Positions 41,442 to 53,436 are shown, counted from the first letter of the stretch. The stretch: 64,000 bases of DNA from Ursus arctos (GCF_023065955.2 NC_079873.1:7392566-7456565), one strand, 5' to 3'. Numbers and translations are program-made. The notes: generated by a model not told the origin, from the letters alone.

Positions 41442-43336
41442 AACCTAGGGAGAAACTCAGGCCACAGGATGATGACCATGAGAGGCAGACGGAGGAATCG
41501 GGGGTTAAATGGAAGTAGACGGCCGGCTACTAAGCTATGGATTCCTCTACCGAAATCTGAAATCAAGGAGCACATCTCATCCGTCTCTCCCCCTGACTTC
41601 CACATCACTGATCTTGGAACAGTGTGGGCACAGTTCAATAAATGCTTCTTGCAAAATGATATGAAATCAAATGTGTGTTCCTTTTCCCCTGCTCCTACAG
41701 AAGGGAAAATGGCATTTGCTTCCAGTCGGTCAGAAGGGATGAGTGAAGATGAAAAGTTACTTTAGTTTCTATTAAATAATAGGCTACTTCTTTTAAGCTA
41801 CCAACCTAGTAGCCTCTGATGATATAAAATGGATTCTATTACCAAAAGGCCCAGGACAACGGACGGGAATTATCAGGCCTGTGATCTGTTGGAAAGGCTG
41901 TGCGGAGATGTTTGTGCAGGACATGCTCATTACCGTGTCTGGCCCGAGTCAGTTTTATTTAGCACCATAAAAACAGACTTAGCTTATGATATTTTAAGCA
42001 TCTCAAACAAAGCAAGATTTATGCTATTGGGTGAGACTTTGGACCTTCCCCTGTACCGGGTTTTCCACAGGTCTGGAGAGGCAAGAAACTGTTTCTTTTA
42101 TGCATTGCGAGTGCAACGTAGGAAGCCCCCTCCTTCTCCCTTCTAATATCACCAGGAATGAATAGGCAGCGTGTTTCCCATAATTCAGCAATAACTGGGC
42201 TATTATTCTTTAATGCTTCAGTTTATTAATGTAACCACTGTGTCATTCCTACCATGCCCATGTAATTAAATTACCCGACAGACATTCGATATGAAGCTCT
42301 CAATCCCCACAAAAGCCCAGCATTTCTATGCCCCTTTGTGAGTCCCTAATGAATGAGTGGCACAGACACTTCTGTCATCCGTGTTCACTCACTGTCCTCG
42401 CTGACTGCTCTCCTGTGTCATAGGGGCTTGCTGCTGCACACACACTGGGAACCCTTCAAAAGTGGAGGGTCACGTTTCCAACAACAACAAGCGCTAGGCA
42501 TGCTATCACCTTCCTCTCTCTTTGTCTGGCTAAACCAGAGGCTGACCACATTAAATTCCAAAACCACGTCTGCCTGGGCAGATCAACGGCACATTCTTAA
42601 ACCTTAGCTACCGAATGCTAATCCTTCCTGAAGTCATGAGCAGAAAGGGAAAATAAACTGAAAAAAATTAAAGCAATCATTGTGTCCATCCAAATATATG
42701 TCATCCTGTGACTTTCTGAAAAGGAAAAAAAAATAATTTTCATTTAAAAACCAAGTGTTTAACTTCTAAAGTTTGCAAGCGGAGCTCATATTAGTGAGGC
42801 TCATAATGCTGCCTCATCCAGATCCTATCCCAACCCGGCTTGTGAAAAGGACCTGTGATTATTAGTAGAACAATGGACTTTTTTCTAAATCACTCAACTG
42901 TTCATTTCAAGCTACTAATTTCAAGATACGACTTGCTCTAAATGTTGTAGAACTTGGACATGAGCTCTTCAAAATAATCAAAATAGATTGTACAATGGGA
43001 ATTCTTTTATTTCTAGAAATGACATTTTTTTAGAGACTCAAGGTGTTTCCAAAGGTTTTCAAAAATCTTATATTTTACATTTAACAAAATGTAATACAAT
43101 TAGCCTAGTGTATATTTGTTATGAGGGTAGAGTGCAGATTTGAATGCAAACCTTGACACCTGATTTTTAAATATTTAAATTACATGCTTCATACGTGGCA
43201 GGAATATGAGAAAATTAAGTGTACAGGAATAAAAATTGAAATCTAATCTCAAAAATAATTACTTTGCTTTTACAAGAAAAAAGCATTAAATCAAAGCATA
43301 TGATGCCCAGATCTATGACACTGAAAATGTTTCCTA
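41442..43336. other. 1.9-kb repeat-poor block
   Basis: Except for a possible MIR/L2 terminus at 41620-41650 (CAGTTCAATAAATGCTTCTTG), no element is recognised. Frames at 41829-42146 and 42353-42607 lack known domains. Confidence 0.45.
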
Positions 43337-43368
43337 CCAGCCAACCAACCAAATAACCAACCAACCTT
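43337..43368. repeat. (CCAA)n short tandem repeat
   Basis: CCAGCCAACCAACCAAATAACCAACCAACC; six units with one interruption. Confidence 0.85.
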
Positions 43369-45598
43369 TTAGATCAGATACTTGAGAGCAGAAATCATAT
43401 CTTACTGGAATCCAGATAATTGAAACCTGGCTAAAATCTAAATAATAATTACTCTACTACTATGACTGCCCTTTAACACTGAAATTTATGTTACCTATAT
43501 ATGGTTAACATAATTTTGATTTATGTGAGGTCTCAAGTGCACAGGTACACAGAAAAAACACTGGATTGAAATCCTGAAAATATTTGAGATGAAAACATGT
43601 TTGGAGTTAGTAACAATTCTGTTGGTCTCAAAAGAAGGCAATAAAGGCAAAAGAAAGCATCTAAAACAGAGGGAACAAATAGAAAACAAATAGCTAGAGA
43701 GTAGACCTAATCTTAACAATGCCAGTAATTGTATCAAACATAAAGGGACCAAGCACTTCAATGAAAAGGCAAAGTGTCAAGAAGGGTTAAAAAATAAAGA
43801 ACTAATTATATGCTGTGTAAAAGAGATGGACTTTAAGTATAAAAACACAAGTAGGCTAAGTGTAAAAAGAGAGAAAACATACATCATGCAAATACTCAAC
43901 CTAAAAGAGCTGGCAGGGCTGTATAAATGTCAGGTATGAGAGTCAATGAATGTTGCCAGAGACAAATGGGAACACTTCATGATGACAAAAGGGCAAGTCA
44001 TCAGGATGACATCACAATAATAAATGTGCATGTACTCAATAATAGAGCTTTAAGTAAATGAAGAAAAACTGCCAGGACTAAAGAAGAAAAAGACTAGCCC
44101 AAGCTTATAGTTGCAGGTTTGTATACCTCCTTTTAAGCAACAGATAAAACAACGAGAGAAAAAAAAAATCAGGTCTTTTAAAAAGCCTCAACTATTTGAA
44201 AAGCAGACAACACACTGCTACATAATCCACAAGTAAAAGAAGCAATCACAAGAAAAACTAGAAAATCATCTGAACTGAAAGAAAAAGAAAGCTCAATATA
44301 TCAAAATCTGTGAGATGCAGCTAAAACACTGCTTAGAGGAAAATCTGTAGAGTTAAATGTTTATAAAAAAGAAAAGTTTAGAATCAATGATCTAAGTATA
44401 CACCTCAGGTAGCTAGAACAAAAAAGAGCAAATTAAACCCAAAGGTAATAGAAGGAAGGAAAAATAAAGATAAAAGCACTAAATAATGAAATAGAAAGCA
44501 AATAAATAATAGATATTTAACAAAGCCAAAAGTGGATTCTTTGAACTTATTAATAAAATCGACAAACTCTTGGCAGCACTGATCTAAGAAAAAGAGAGAA
44601 ATCTATCACCTATATCAGGATATAACATATTCTGCAGACGTCAGAGAAATAAGGTAATACTATAAACAGTTTTACGCCAATAGTTCCGACAAGTTAGTTG
44701 GAAGGCACAGGTTTGTAGAAAAACATGTTACCAAAATGAACACGAGGTAAAATGGAAAATCTTATTAATCTTATACCTATTAAAGAAATTGAATTGAAAT
44801 GAAAATTTTCCCCCCAAAGAAAACACCAGACCCAGAGGATTTTACTGTACATTTAAAGAAGAAAAAAATACTGCCAATTTTATGCGACTCTTTCAGAAAA
44901 CAGAAGAGGGAGAAATGTTTTCCCAACTCATTTTATGAATCAGGCATAAATCTGATAACAAAATCTGATGAAGCAGATACAGCCTAAGAAAAGAAAATCA
45001 CAAATCAGTATCCCTCACGAAGACAGACATGAAAGTCTCTAACTAAATGTTAGCAAATCAAGTCCAGCAACATGTAAGAAGCATAATATATCATGAGCAG
45101 GAATATAAGGTTAGTTTAACACTCAAAATTCATCAACCAATATAATTTGCCACATGACGAGTGAAAAGGAGTCAAGCCATACAATCACTTCATTAAAGGC
45201 AGAAAAGGCATTTTATAAAATTCAACATCCATTCAATAATATAATACTCTCTGTAAATTAGGAATTGAAAGCAATTTTATCAACCTGATGAAGAGCATCT
45301 ATGGAAAACTACATCATACTTTACTGTGAGATATTGAACACTTTCCCCCAAGATCAGGAACAAGGCAAGGGTGTCTGCTCTAACCAGTGATATTCAACAT
45401 TGTACTGGATATTACAGCAAGTGCAATAAAATGAAAAAGATAAATAAAGGCTATAAAGATTTAAAAGGAAGTCAGCCTCTCCTTTTTCAAAAATTTCATG
45501 ACAGTTTATGTGAAAAATGCTGAGGAATCAACAAAACTGCCCAGACTAACAATGACATTTAACAGTGCAAGATTAATATCAAAATCAATTGTATTTTT

Positions 45599-45790
45599 TT
45601 TAAAGATTTTATTTATTTATTTGACAGAGAGAGAGACAGCCAGCGAGAGAGGGAACACAAGCAGGGGGAGTGGGAGAGGAAGAAGCAGGCTCCCAGAGGA
45701 GGAGCCTGATGTGGGGCTCGATCCCATAACACCGGGATCACGCCCTGAGCCGAAGGCAGACGCTTAACCGCTGTGCCACCCAGGCGCCCC
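45599..45790 (-). mobile_element. Young bear-type CAN-SINE inside L1, minus strand
   Basis: Complete consensus-like sequence (TTTAAAGATTTTATTTATTTATTTGACAGAG ... GCTGTGCCACCCAGGCGCCCC). Perfect 19-base TSD CAAAATCAATTGTATTTTT at 45580-45598 and 45791-45809. GCTGTGCCACC in place of GACTGAGCCACC is shared with the next copy, suggesting a common subfamily. Confidence 0.96.
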
Positions 45791-46001
45791 CAAAATCAAT
45801 TGTATTTTTATATAATTACAGCAGGATAAAATACTGGGGAAGTGATTTGACTAAAGATGTGCAAACCTAGATCGAAAACTATAAACTATTGCTGAGAAAA
45901 ATTTTAAAAGGTAGAAATAAGCGGAGAGATATACCATGATTATGGCTTGGAAGATTTAATATTGTTAGATATCAATTCTCATCAAATTGATCTATAGTTT
46001 C

Positions 46002-46017
46002 TTTTTTTTTAAAGATT

Positions 46018-46056
<39 letters not shown>

Positions 46057-46251
46057 TTTTTTAAAGATTTTATTTATTTATTTGACAGAGATTGAGACAG
46101 CCAGCGAGAGAGGGAACACAAGCAGGGGGAGTGGGAGAGGAAGAAGCAGGCTCATAGTGGAGGAGCCTGATGTGGGGCTCGATCCCAGAACGCCGGGATC
46201 ACGCCCTGAGCCGAAGGCAGACGCTTATCCGCTGTGCCACCCAGGCGCCCC
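46002..46251 (-). mobile_element. Young bear-type CAN-SINE with duplicated, expanded tail, minus strand
   Basis: The tail complement AAAGATTTTATTTATTT occurs twice (46010-46030 and 46063-46083), separated by an uninterrupted (TTTA)n of about ten units. The body matches the 45599 copy, including GCTGTGCCACC. Perfect 14-base TSD TGATCTATAGTTTC at 45988-46001 and 46252-46265. Confidence 0.95.
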
Positions 46252-46440
46252 TGATCTATAGTTTCAATACACTTCCGATTAAAAGCCTCATATGGTTTTC
46301 AGTAGAAAGAGACGAGTTGATTGCAATATTTATATAGAAATGCAGAGGAACGAGAGCAGCCAGACAAGCCTTAGAAGAATAATGAAGTTGGTGAACCCAC
46401 CCTATTTTATTTAAAAGCTAACTATAAAGCTCCAGGAGTC

Positions 46441-46974
46441 AATAGTTTGTCACTGTTTCATCAGTCACAACACAGCAAGCTCAGGGGTCACCGCGAATTA
46501 AGACCACTTCTGTTTGGTATTTCTTCCCCTCCATTTGCCACCAAAAGTCTATCAGACATAGCGGGGATTTTGAAACACATGTTCCTACGCACTAAGGTAG
46601 TGGCCTCCCCCCGAAACATAGATTCTCTGTCTTTCTTGTTCTTGCTGTTTGTACCGCATGCCTTTTTTCCTGACCCTAAAAGAAACTCTACTATCTGTTC
46701 TCTGTGAACAAGGTTAGCGAATTTTTGTTGCATTTGATGCATAGGTGCCTATCGCGCTGAAGTTCTGTTTAAACTTCTTATTCTTCAAGCTTCAAAACAT
46801 TCTGCCTTTAAAGATAAGGAATTCCTGCACAGAAGTCTATACGCCATGATTCTGGAGGCAGGTGTATCGGCAGGGTGTATTGCCTTCTAGGATCTTCCTA
46901 ACTTCTACCACGGAGTGAATACTGTAAATTAATTAAAAGCAGTTGTTAAGGGTTAGCTCTGATACCTTTCATCT
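46441..46974. other. Unique-looking noncoding sequence
   Basis: Both strands stay open over 46447-46742, but no family is recognised. Confidence 0.4.
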
Positions 46975-46988
46975 AAAATTGTTGTGTG

Positions 46989-47199
46989 GGGGAGCCTGGG
47001 TGGCTCAGTTGTAAAGCGTCTGCCTTCGGCTCAGGGCGTGATCCCAGGGTCCTGGGATCAAGCCCCGCATCGGGCTCCCTGCTCTGCTGGGAGCCTGCTT
47101 CTTCCTCTCCCACTCCCCCTGCTTGTGTTCCCTCTCTCGCTGGCTGTCTCTCTGTCAAATAAATAAATAAAATCTTTAAAAAAATTAAAATAAAAAAAT
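46989..47199 (+). mobile_element. CAN-SINE, bear-type, plus strand
   Basis: GGGGGAGCCTGGGTGGCTCAG, TCGGCTCAGGGCGTGATCCC, CTCTGCTGGGAGCCTGCTTC, CTCTCGCTGGCTGTCTCTCTG, AAATAAATAAATAAAATC. Perfect 14-base TSD AAAATTGTTGTGTG at 46975-46988 and 47200-47213. It is the inverted partner of the two minus-strand copies upstream. Confidence 0.95.
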
Positions 47200-47213
47200 A
47201 AAATTGTTGTGTG

Positions 47214-47982
47214 TACTCTAATTACTATTCTCACACTGAGTTTGAAATCAGAGGGTCTTTTGAGGGGTTGGGGGAGGGCTTGTTTTTAAAGCAACACTTC
47301 ACAATGACTCTACTGTTGAGTTTTTCTTCAGAAAGAGCAGAGAAACATTTTGTACATGATGTCCATAAGCCATTTTTTTTTAAAAATTCAAGACTCCAAC
47401 TCCACCCCCCCCAACCAAGGGAACCAAAGATGGCTGTTCACATGGTTTGGGTTTGATGAGGGAGGTGGCGTGTGGCTCTCAAGGCCACCAGGCTGTCTTC
47501 AGCCCCTGGACATGTGGCAGAAAGCAGAAGAGACACAGTGACACGTGGACTTAGTCCATTCATGACCAGAATGCCAAACTTCTGAATTCTGAGCTTTGCT
47601 TTTGCCACGGCTGCCTTCCTTTCCCTGTTATCAAAGGATTCTTTGAGCTAGGGGCTCATTTCCTTTCACACTTATTTGTGAGAGCTACCTAAGATTTCTT
47701 TTTTTATGAAAGCGCTTAAACTTAATTTAAACTTAAACCAAGAAGTGGCATAGTATCTTTAAATAAAATCAGAAACCCCAAATTCCTCATTCTTTCATCC
47801 CTAACCATGGTTCATGATATCATCGTAAATAGTCTTCTTATATAATCAGGTATTTATAAACAACCACAGGCTTTAGAGGATTTGTGTGTATATGCGCATG
47901 GTACAGATTCACATTCAGATACAGTTTAAATATATAAAGTATATTTTGAAAGAAGGACATGTATAGAGCTATTGTATTGACA
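47214..47982. other. Unique-looking noncoding sequence
   Basis: A short C-run near 47404-47413. Nothing else recognised. Confidence 0.4.
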
Positions 47983-48015
47983 TTGTGTATATATATGTAT
48001 ATGTGTGTGTGTATC
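47983..48015. repeat. (TA)n/(TG)n microsatellite
   Basis: TGTGTATATATATGTATATGTGTGTGTGTATCC; alternating pyrimidine-purine. Confidence 0.88.
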
Positions 48016-48534
48016 CCAGACAAATATATAGCACATTCTTATTTCGAAATAGTCTTTGCATTTCCCCTCCAGATTTGGGAAATAAAGAGTCTTAGAATAT
48101 TGCTTTTCATTCTCAACAAAGAACTTGGAAAGAGCTTATGAAAACCTTATTTTGATCCCTTCAAAAATATGCTTAGGAACAAACATAAGCTCCAAGGATA
48201 AGAGCGATTTGACAGATTTTCTCAGAATTCTTGCAAAACTGGTTTCTGCAGAACCAAGCAAACGCAGCAAACACACACACCAGGGCCCTTGTGAATGAGG
48301 CCCTACCAGGGCTCACAGGATAGAAAAGCCTGTACTTTGTTTCAGTAAATCTGCCCTCTGGGTGGATCCTGCCGCCCACTTAAGCAGCTTTGGTGTGTAG
48401 ATTTGGGCCAACCCCATCTGAACATGTCGCTGTGGCCAGTGGCAAAGCCGGAAGGACAAATACCACAGACGTGCCGGCCACAGTCTCAGCGATGCCACAT
48501 CCGTGGTGTGGCACGGATGGCCGTGCGCGAGCGG
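48016..48534. other. Unique-looking sequence, CpG-rich at its right end
   Basis: 48465-48540 has an elevated CpG count (GACGTGCCGGCC, ATCCGTGGTG, GCACGGATGGCCGTGCGCGAGCGGGCCGG) leading into the polypurine tract. The segment CCGTGGTGTGGCACGGATGG is self-complementary. Confidence 0.4.
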
Positions 48535-48850
48535 GCCGGGGAAAGAGGGGAGAAGAAAACGGAAGTGGGAGAGAGTGGGGGCAAGGCACAAAGGAGAAAG
48601 AGGGGTAGGATGGCAAAGAAGAAGGGAGGAGAAGAGGAGTCACGGAGGGGATGGGTGGGGGGAGTGAGTGCTGGAGAGACAAAAGGAGAAAAGGCTGCTA
48701 GGACGGGAGGGGAGGGATGCACTAGAACAGGAACAGGGCAGGGATGGAGGGAAAGGGCGCCCTCAAAGGAGACGGCGATGCAAAGATGAAGGAGAGAAGA
48801 GGTGCAGATTGGCAGAGATGAAGGGAGGGACAGAAGTGGAGCGGGACGGA
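48535..48850. repeat. G-rich polypurine tract, about 315 bases
   Basis: Dominated by GGAGAA/GGGAGG/GAAGG words with few pyrimidines, giving overlapping open frames on both strands (Lys/Arg/Gly/Glu-rich on plus, Ser/Pro/Leu-rich on minus). The frames reflect composition, not coding. Contains G-clusters such as GGGGATGGGTGGGGGG near 48647-48662. Confidence 0.7.
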
Positions 48851-50961
48851 GGCTGTGCACGGCCATGGCCAGTGCGGGTGGCTAAGCCAGGGCAAGCCCC
48901 GGGAGCGCTCGGACACCCCCGTGGTCTCCCTCTGGGGCTGCTGCTCTCTTGAAACGCACATCTCAGAGGGAGCTTGGGGGTGCCTTTCGTCTCCAATCAC
49001 CAGCAGTCCTGACCTTGCGCAGACATAGATGCCGGGGCGCTGGCCTCAACGGTTTGATGAGTTACAAGAGGCATTATCGTCTCCTTCCCTGGTTAGGGCT
49101 CAGAAAAAGAAGGGCATACGCGTGACAGGAACGCCATGGTGAAGCCAAGGAGGGCTGGAGTATGGAAGCAGAAGTCATGACCCTAGAGTAGAACCGCCCA
49201 AAGCAGTTCTCACTGCCCTTCCCAAGGTCAGCGCCATCTCCATGGGTAACAGAGGGACGCCCTGCCCAGGAAGGAGAGAGACCAAGGCGGAAAAGCAAAT
49301 GAGAATGGCTCTGGTATCAGGGCTTTCTGTCTGGAACCTTCTTTCTGCAGGAAGTCTGTGGGTACATCAGCCAGAATTAGCAGGTTTAGCAAATACACAT
49401 ACAGACGTCTAGATCAACACAAACTTCAGATAAACCATGAATAATGTTTAATGGTAATACTTTTTTTTTAGGGTAAGTATATCCCATGCAGAAAGAGGGA
49501 GAGAGAGACAGAACACTCTGGAAAGGGGGGTAAAGTGCGAAGGGGCAGGAACGACAGAGAGTGGCCGAGACAAAGAGACAGATGCAGTATTTGGGGTGTA
49601 CTGATATTACTGATATTTGTTTGTCTGCGATACAAACTGAACTGGGCATCTTGTGTTTGATCTGGCAACCCTCGTTTCGGGTCTGTTTTTCCCACCCATA
49701 AGTTATTTTCTCAACTTCTTTCCACTAACTAATTCCACTGTCTCGTCCATGCTTTCTACCTCTATTGGTTAATTACAGGTATTAGGATACACCCTCACAG
49801 CATAGCGACTTTCTGCTGAATGCAAAAAATTTCCTAAACTTTCGTCCTGCATGCCAGGTTTCTTTTGGCCTCGCTTTGCTTTATTGTGCTTTCAATTCTA
49901 GCATCTAGGCAATGCTTTGTTTGGACAAAAAGTATATGTTCACCTCTTCAGACAAGATCGGGCGTGTTCAGGGTAGTATGGCCATAGACTGTTTGTGTCT
50001 TCAAATAGCAGAAAAACCTGGTACATGTTGGGAAGGGTGTCAACTGGTTGGCTATATTGTGGAGTGAAGATCAAGGGAACAGAAATAAGATTGAGGAGGG
50101 GCAGCTGAGGAGATGGAATTTCACAGTTAGACATCCTGTTCCTGTGTGTGGGTAGCACAGATCCCCTGTCCAGGAGCTCTATTACGGCCTTCCTGTAGGA
50201 GTGGTGGGTGGGACGTGAGAATAAATGACCTCCAACATTCCATCTCACTCTGACTTTTCTGGCATTGATTTAAAAACTGGGCCCATGTGTATTCTGAAGA
50301 GCCTTCTCTCCAATCCAATGAAAAACTCTCTCACGGAGCCTCATCGGTTTTGTGAACTACATCCTGCTTGCCTTCCGAAGGAATTAGCATAGGAAACGGG
50401 AAGGAAAAAAGCTGACTGAGCTAAGATTTTTGACTTCCTATCAAATATTCTCAGAGAACATCAGGGCACTGGATGAACTTTGGAAAGATTCAGGCAAGTC
50501 TTGGTTAAATGCCAATGGGTTACAAGCAGAGGATACAGTTGTGGCGATGTATCTGGAAGAGTGAGAATGTAAAATGAACAGTAGAAACAATAAATGGAGC
50601 AAAGAGTACTCCTGCCACGGAGAAACAGCACACCTACTCAAACCGAACGGGGCATTATTTAACGCGGAGCTCAGTGCCCGCCACGAAGACCCGCACCCCC
50701 ACCCCACCCTAAAATGCACACTCTCTTTTTCTGAGCATATAGCCACAGCATTTTAGAACTCAGTAAAGAATTAGCTGGAGGCTGGACCTTAGAGGACAGG
50801 CTGCATCTGGTTCGAATACTTTCATGCCCCACGTGTGGGCAGTGACCTCCTGTCAGAGAGGGCCGCGAACTGCAACCCAAGAAGATTATTGATCTAGAAA
50901 ATGTTTCTACAAATGCTTGCGTACTTGAAAATGAGTCTTCTGTGCCGTTGGCACAGAAGTT
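48851..50961. other. 2.1-kb repeat-poor block
   Basis: No SINE or LINE recognised. 49010-49270 has scattered CpGs. A short T-run lies at 49461-49470. Frames at 49940-50248 and 50441-50746 lack known domains. Confidence 0.45.
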
Positions 50962-50978
50962 AAAGATATTCTAGAACC

Positions 50979-51178
50979 GGGGCGCCTGGGTAGCGCAGTC
51001 GTTAAAGCGTCTGCCTTCGGCTCAGGGCATGATCCCGGCGTTCCGGGATCGAGTCCCACATCGGGCTCCTCTGCTGGGAGCCTGCTTCTTCCTCTCCCAC
51101 TCCCCCTGCTGTGTTCCCTCTCTCGCTGGCTGTCTCTATCTCTGTCACATAAATAAATAAAATCTTTAAAAAAAAAAA
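50979..51178 (+). mobile_element. Young bear-type CAN-SINE, plus strand
   Basis: GGGGCGCCTGGGTAGCGCAGTCGTTAAAGCG (A-box region), GGCGTTCCGGGATCGAGTCCC (B-box region), CTGCTGGGAGCCTGCTTC, AATAAATAAAATCTTTAAA plus A-run. Perfect 17-base TSD AAAGATATTCTAGAACC at 50962-50978 and 51179-51195. Confidence 0.96.
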
Positions 51179-51329
51179 AAAGATATTCTAGAACCATACC
51201 GCTGTCATTTTTTTCCTCTTATTTTTAGAACTGGAATGCCATATGGCATGTGAGGGAAAGATAAATGGAGAGAATCCAGTATGTGGACAGATATTAACTT
51301 ATATTCATGTGGTACTTCCGACTTTACAC

Positions 51330-51480
51330 AGGACTTGGGGTTGGGGACATATTCACATGGAATCCTCCCAACACTGCTATGAGGTAGGAATTATGGGTGG
51401 CAATGTAGAGATAAGGCCCAGTCAGTGACCAGTGTCAGAGCTTCTCACTTTCAAGTTCCATGCTTTTGTCACTCTACCAG
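51330..51480 (-). mobile_element. MIR SINE fragment, minus strand
   Basis: TTCACATGGAATCCTCCCAACACTGCTATGAGGTAGGAATTATGG, GTAGAGATAAGGCCCAGTCAG, TTCCATGCTTTTGTCACTCTACC follow the reversed MIR. Confidence 0.6.
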
Positions 51481-51589
51481 AGGTGACTTGCCCAATGCCA
51501 TATGATTGGTACAAAGGAAACTGACCTTGAGGACCTTTATTTGTGCCCATATAACTTAACAGCGGTTCATGGGAAGGTGAAAGAAAAGT

Positions 51590-51745
51590 AGAACAGTGGT
51601 TAATTACTGAGTCCTGGAATCAAATCCCACCATTGACCAGCTGCACGTCCACACACAAGTTTCCGCCCTTTCACAGCCTTAGTTTTTCTGACTGTACAAT
51701 GCCTCTAATAATATTTTCTTCACCGAACAGCGAAGGATTTCACTG
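51590..51745 (+). mobile_element. MIR SINE fragment, plus strand
   Basis: GAACAGTGGTTAATTACTGAGTCCTGGAATCAAATCCCACC, GCTGCACGTCC, CAGCCTTAGTTTTTCTGACTGTACAATG, CTAATAATATTTTC follow the sense MIR. Confidence 0.65.
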
Positions 51746-52794
51746 TGAAAAACCTCACAATGGTTTTGATTCTTGTCGTTGGGAGGACTAAATTCATACG
51801 TGTGAAGTTCTTGCACCAAAAATGCCTCTGCCTCCTCTTACTGTCAGCATCATTATAACTCTTCCCTTCAGTGGTGACTTGCACATCAGTCTAAGATGTG
51901 GCTTGTGGACTTTGGTGGGCTTGCTCTAAGAGAATCGGGCATTTTTAAAGAAGAGACTAAGAATTTCACTAAAAAGTAACTTATCTTAAAGTCTGGTGAA
52001 AGCAATCCATAGAAATATTCCTAACCATTTTTCAGAAGTGGGCAAAAGTATCAGAAATCAATCATGTGGAACCAAGCATAGTAGCATAGTAGCTTGGCTT
52101 GGAGGAAATGCTCCCGAAAGGGAAAATGTTCATTGTGATCTTGCAAGGGAGTATCTGGGCTTTGTCAACATTATTTTAGCTTAAATGCTTCCAAATTTCT
52201 AAAGCCCAGAAGATAACCTTGGACTTTTAAAGCTAGGATTTTGCTGCTAGGATATTAGAAGATGAAGCATTTCATGACACTGTTATTTAATTTGGAGAGA
52301 AAAGATAGACTTTGGAAATAAATTAAGACTACTAGTTTCAACACAAAGAGGGTCAAAGTATGGAGGAATTCTGGAAATGTTTTGAAATGGTGAGAGACCT
52401 ACATGCTAGGAATCTGTGTGCAGACAGGATGTGCAGATCAAGACAATAGCCTTGGGCTCTTGGCTGAATCCTGAATTAATGGGAGTGATAACAAGGTCGG
52501 GCAAAGACATGCTTTCTTATTTTTTTCCAATACATTCTTTTCTTCTTAGGTGAAAAAAAGTTTCAGTCTTTGAAAATAATCCTTGTTCCCTTTACAGCAA
52601 CTAAGAATCCAGAGAAAGGTAGTTCTTCCAAGCCTGTCCACTGGGGGAAGGAGACAAGTGTTTGTAATTTGCTGAGCTTATAGCAGGAACACCATGAAAT
52701 AAAACCAAATAGAAGATTGATTCCATTGTTGGGGGTGGGGAGACATTCTACTAAAGGAGCAACTTATCAAATGAATCATGTAAAATCATGTCTC
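51746..52794. other. Unique-looking noncoding sequence
   Basis: A tiny tandem duplication (GCATAGTAGCATAGTAGCTTGG) near 52077-52098. No element or exon recognised. Confidence 0.4.
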
Positions 52795-52807
52795 AAGAAG
52801 AAAGGGG

Positions 52808-52999
52808 ATTGGGGCGCCTGGGTGGTTCAGTCGGTTAAGCGTCTGCCTTCAGCTCAGGTCAAGATCCCAGGGTCCTGGAATCGAGCCCCACATCGGGCTC
52901 CCTGCTCAGTGGGGAGCCTGTTTCTCCTTCTCCCTCTGCTGCTCCCCCTGCTTGTGCTCTCTGTGTCAAATAAATAATTTTTAAAAAATTTTAAAAAAG
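52808..52999 (+). mobile_element. CAN-SINE, plus strand
   Basis: GGGGCGCCTGGGTGGTTCAGTCGG, GTCCTGGAATCGAGCCCC, GGGCTCCCTGCTCAGTGGGGAGCC, TCAAATAAATAATTTTTAAAAAA. TSD AAGAAGAAAGGGG at 52795-52807 and 53000-53012. Confidence 0.95.
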
Positions 53000-53436
53000 A
53001 AGAAGAAAGGGGGTATATGAGGAAAAATAAAATAATGAGTGACATTTAACTTAGATGCCTTGTCTTTCTAAATAGTTTATGAATAAGTGATAGTCAAGGT
53101 GACAATGAAGTGGAATGTCTGCAGGAATAAGTGGCTAAAACTAGCTTCATGCAAGGGAAGAAAAAAAAGCATGTTACGTTTCTACAAAGCTCTTGATGAC
53201 AAAAACCAGTGGGAGTAAGCAAACCTAGGAAATAATTTGAAATAAGTTGAATTTGAAATTGAGGCCTCCATCTTCCAACTTGGTTCTTTTTCCCCGTTTT
53301 GGTTCATGTTGCTACCATAGGCCCTCCCTCACTACCAGCTTTCTCTATGGCCCTGTGCTTTTCTTTTCTCCCTCCATTAACTCCTGATCTCAGGTGAGAG
53401 ACTGAAACCCTGGCATTTAAAGTTATAAAAGTTATA
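53000..53436. other. Unique-looking noncoding sequence
   Basis: Nothing recognised beyond the duplicated SINE target site at its left end. Confidence 0.4.

Larger units (their letters stand above)
43560..46440 (+). mobile_element. Dead LINE-1 ORF2 segment, plus strand
   Basis: Aligns by eye with L1 ORF2 in order. ACTATATGCTGT and ATACATCATGCAAATACTCAACC lie upstream of GAGATGCAGCTAAAACACTGCTTAGAGG. Next come GAACAAAAAAGAGCAAATTAAACCC, TGGATTCTTTGAAC and CCCAACTCATTTTATGAATC. Then AGATCAGGAACAAGGCAAGG (reverse-transcriptase region), GAGATATACCATGATTATGG and AAGCTAACTATAAAGCTCCAGG. Frameshifts and stops occur throughout; no frame exceeds about 90 codons, so no active enzyme is encoded. The 5' end, ORF1 and 3' UTR are absent. 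Two SINEs interrupt it at 45599-45790 and 46002-46251. Confidence 0.9.

Noticed and set aside
48390..49000. Stack of six overlapping open frames
   Set aside because: Caused by the polypurine tract, which lacks stop codons by composition. The encoded Lys/Arg/Glu/Gly and Ser/Pro/Leu strings are not protein-like.
50979..51178. Genuine tRNA gene (tRNA-like head with A and B boxes)
   Set aside because: The head is fused to a SINE body and tail and has a TSD. It cannot fold into a full cloverleaf with a proper anticodon arm as far as I can see.
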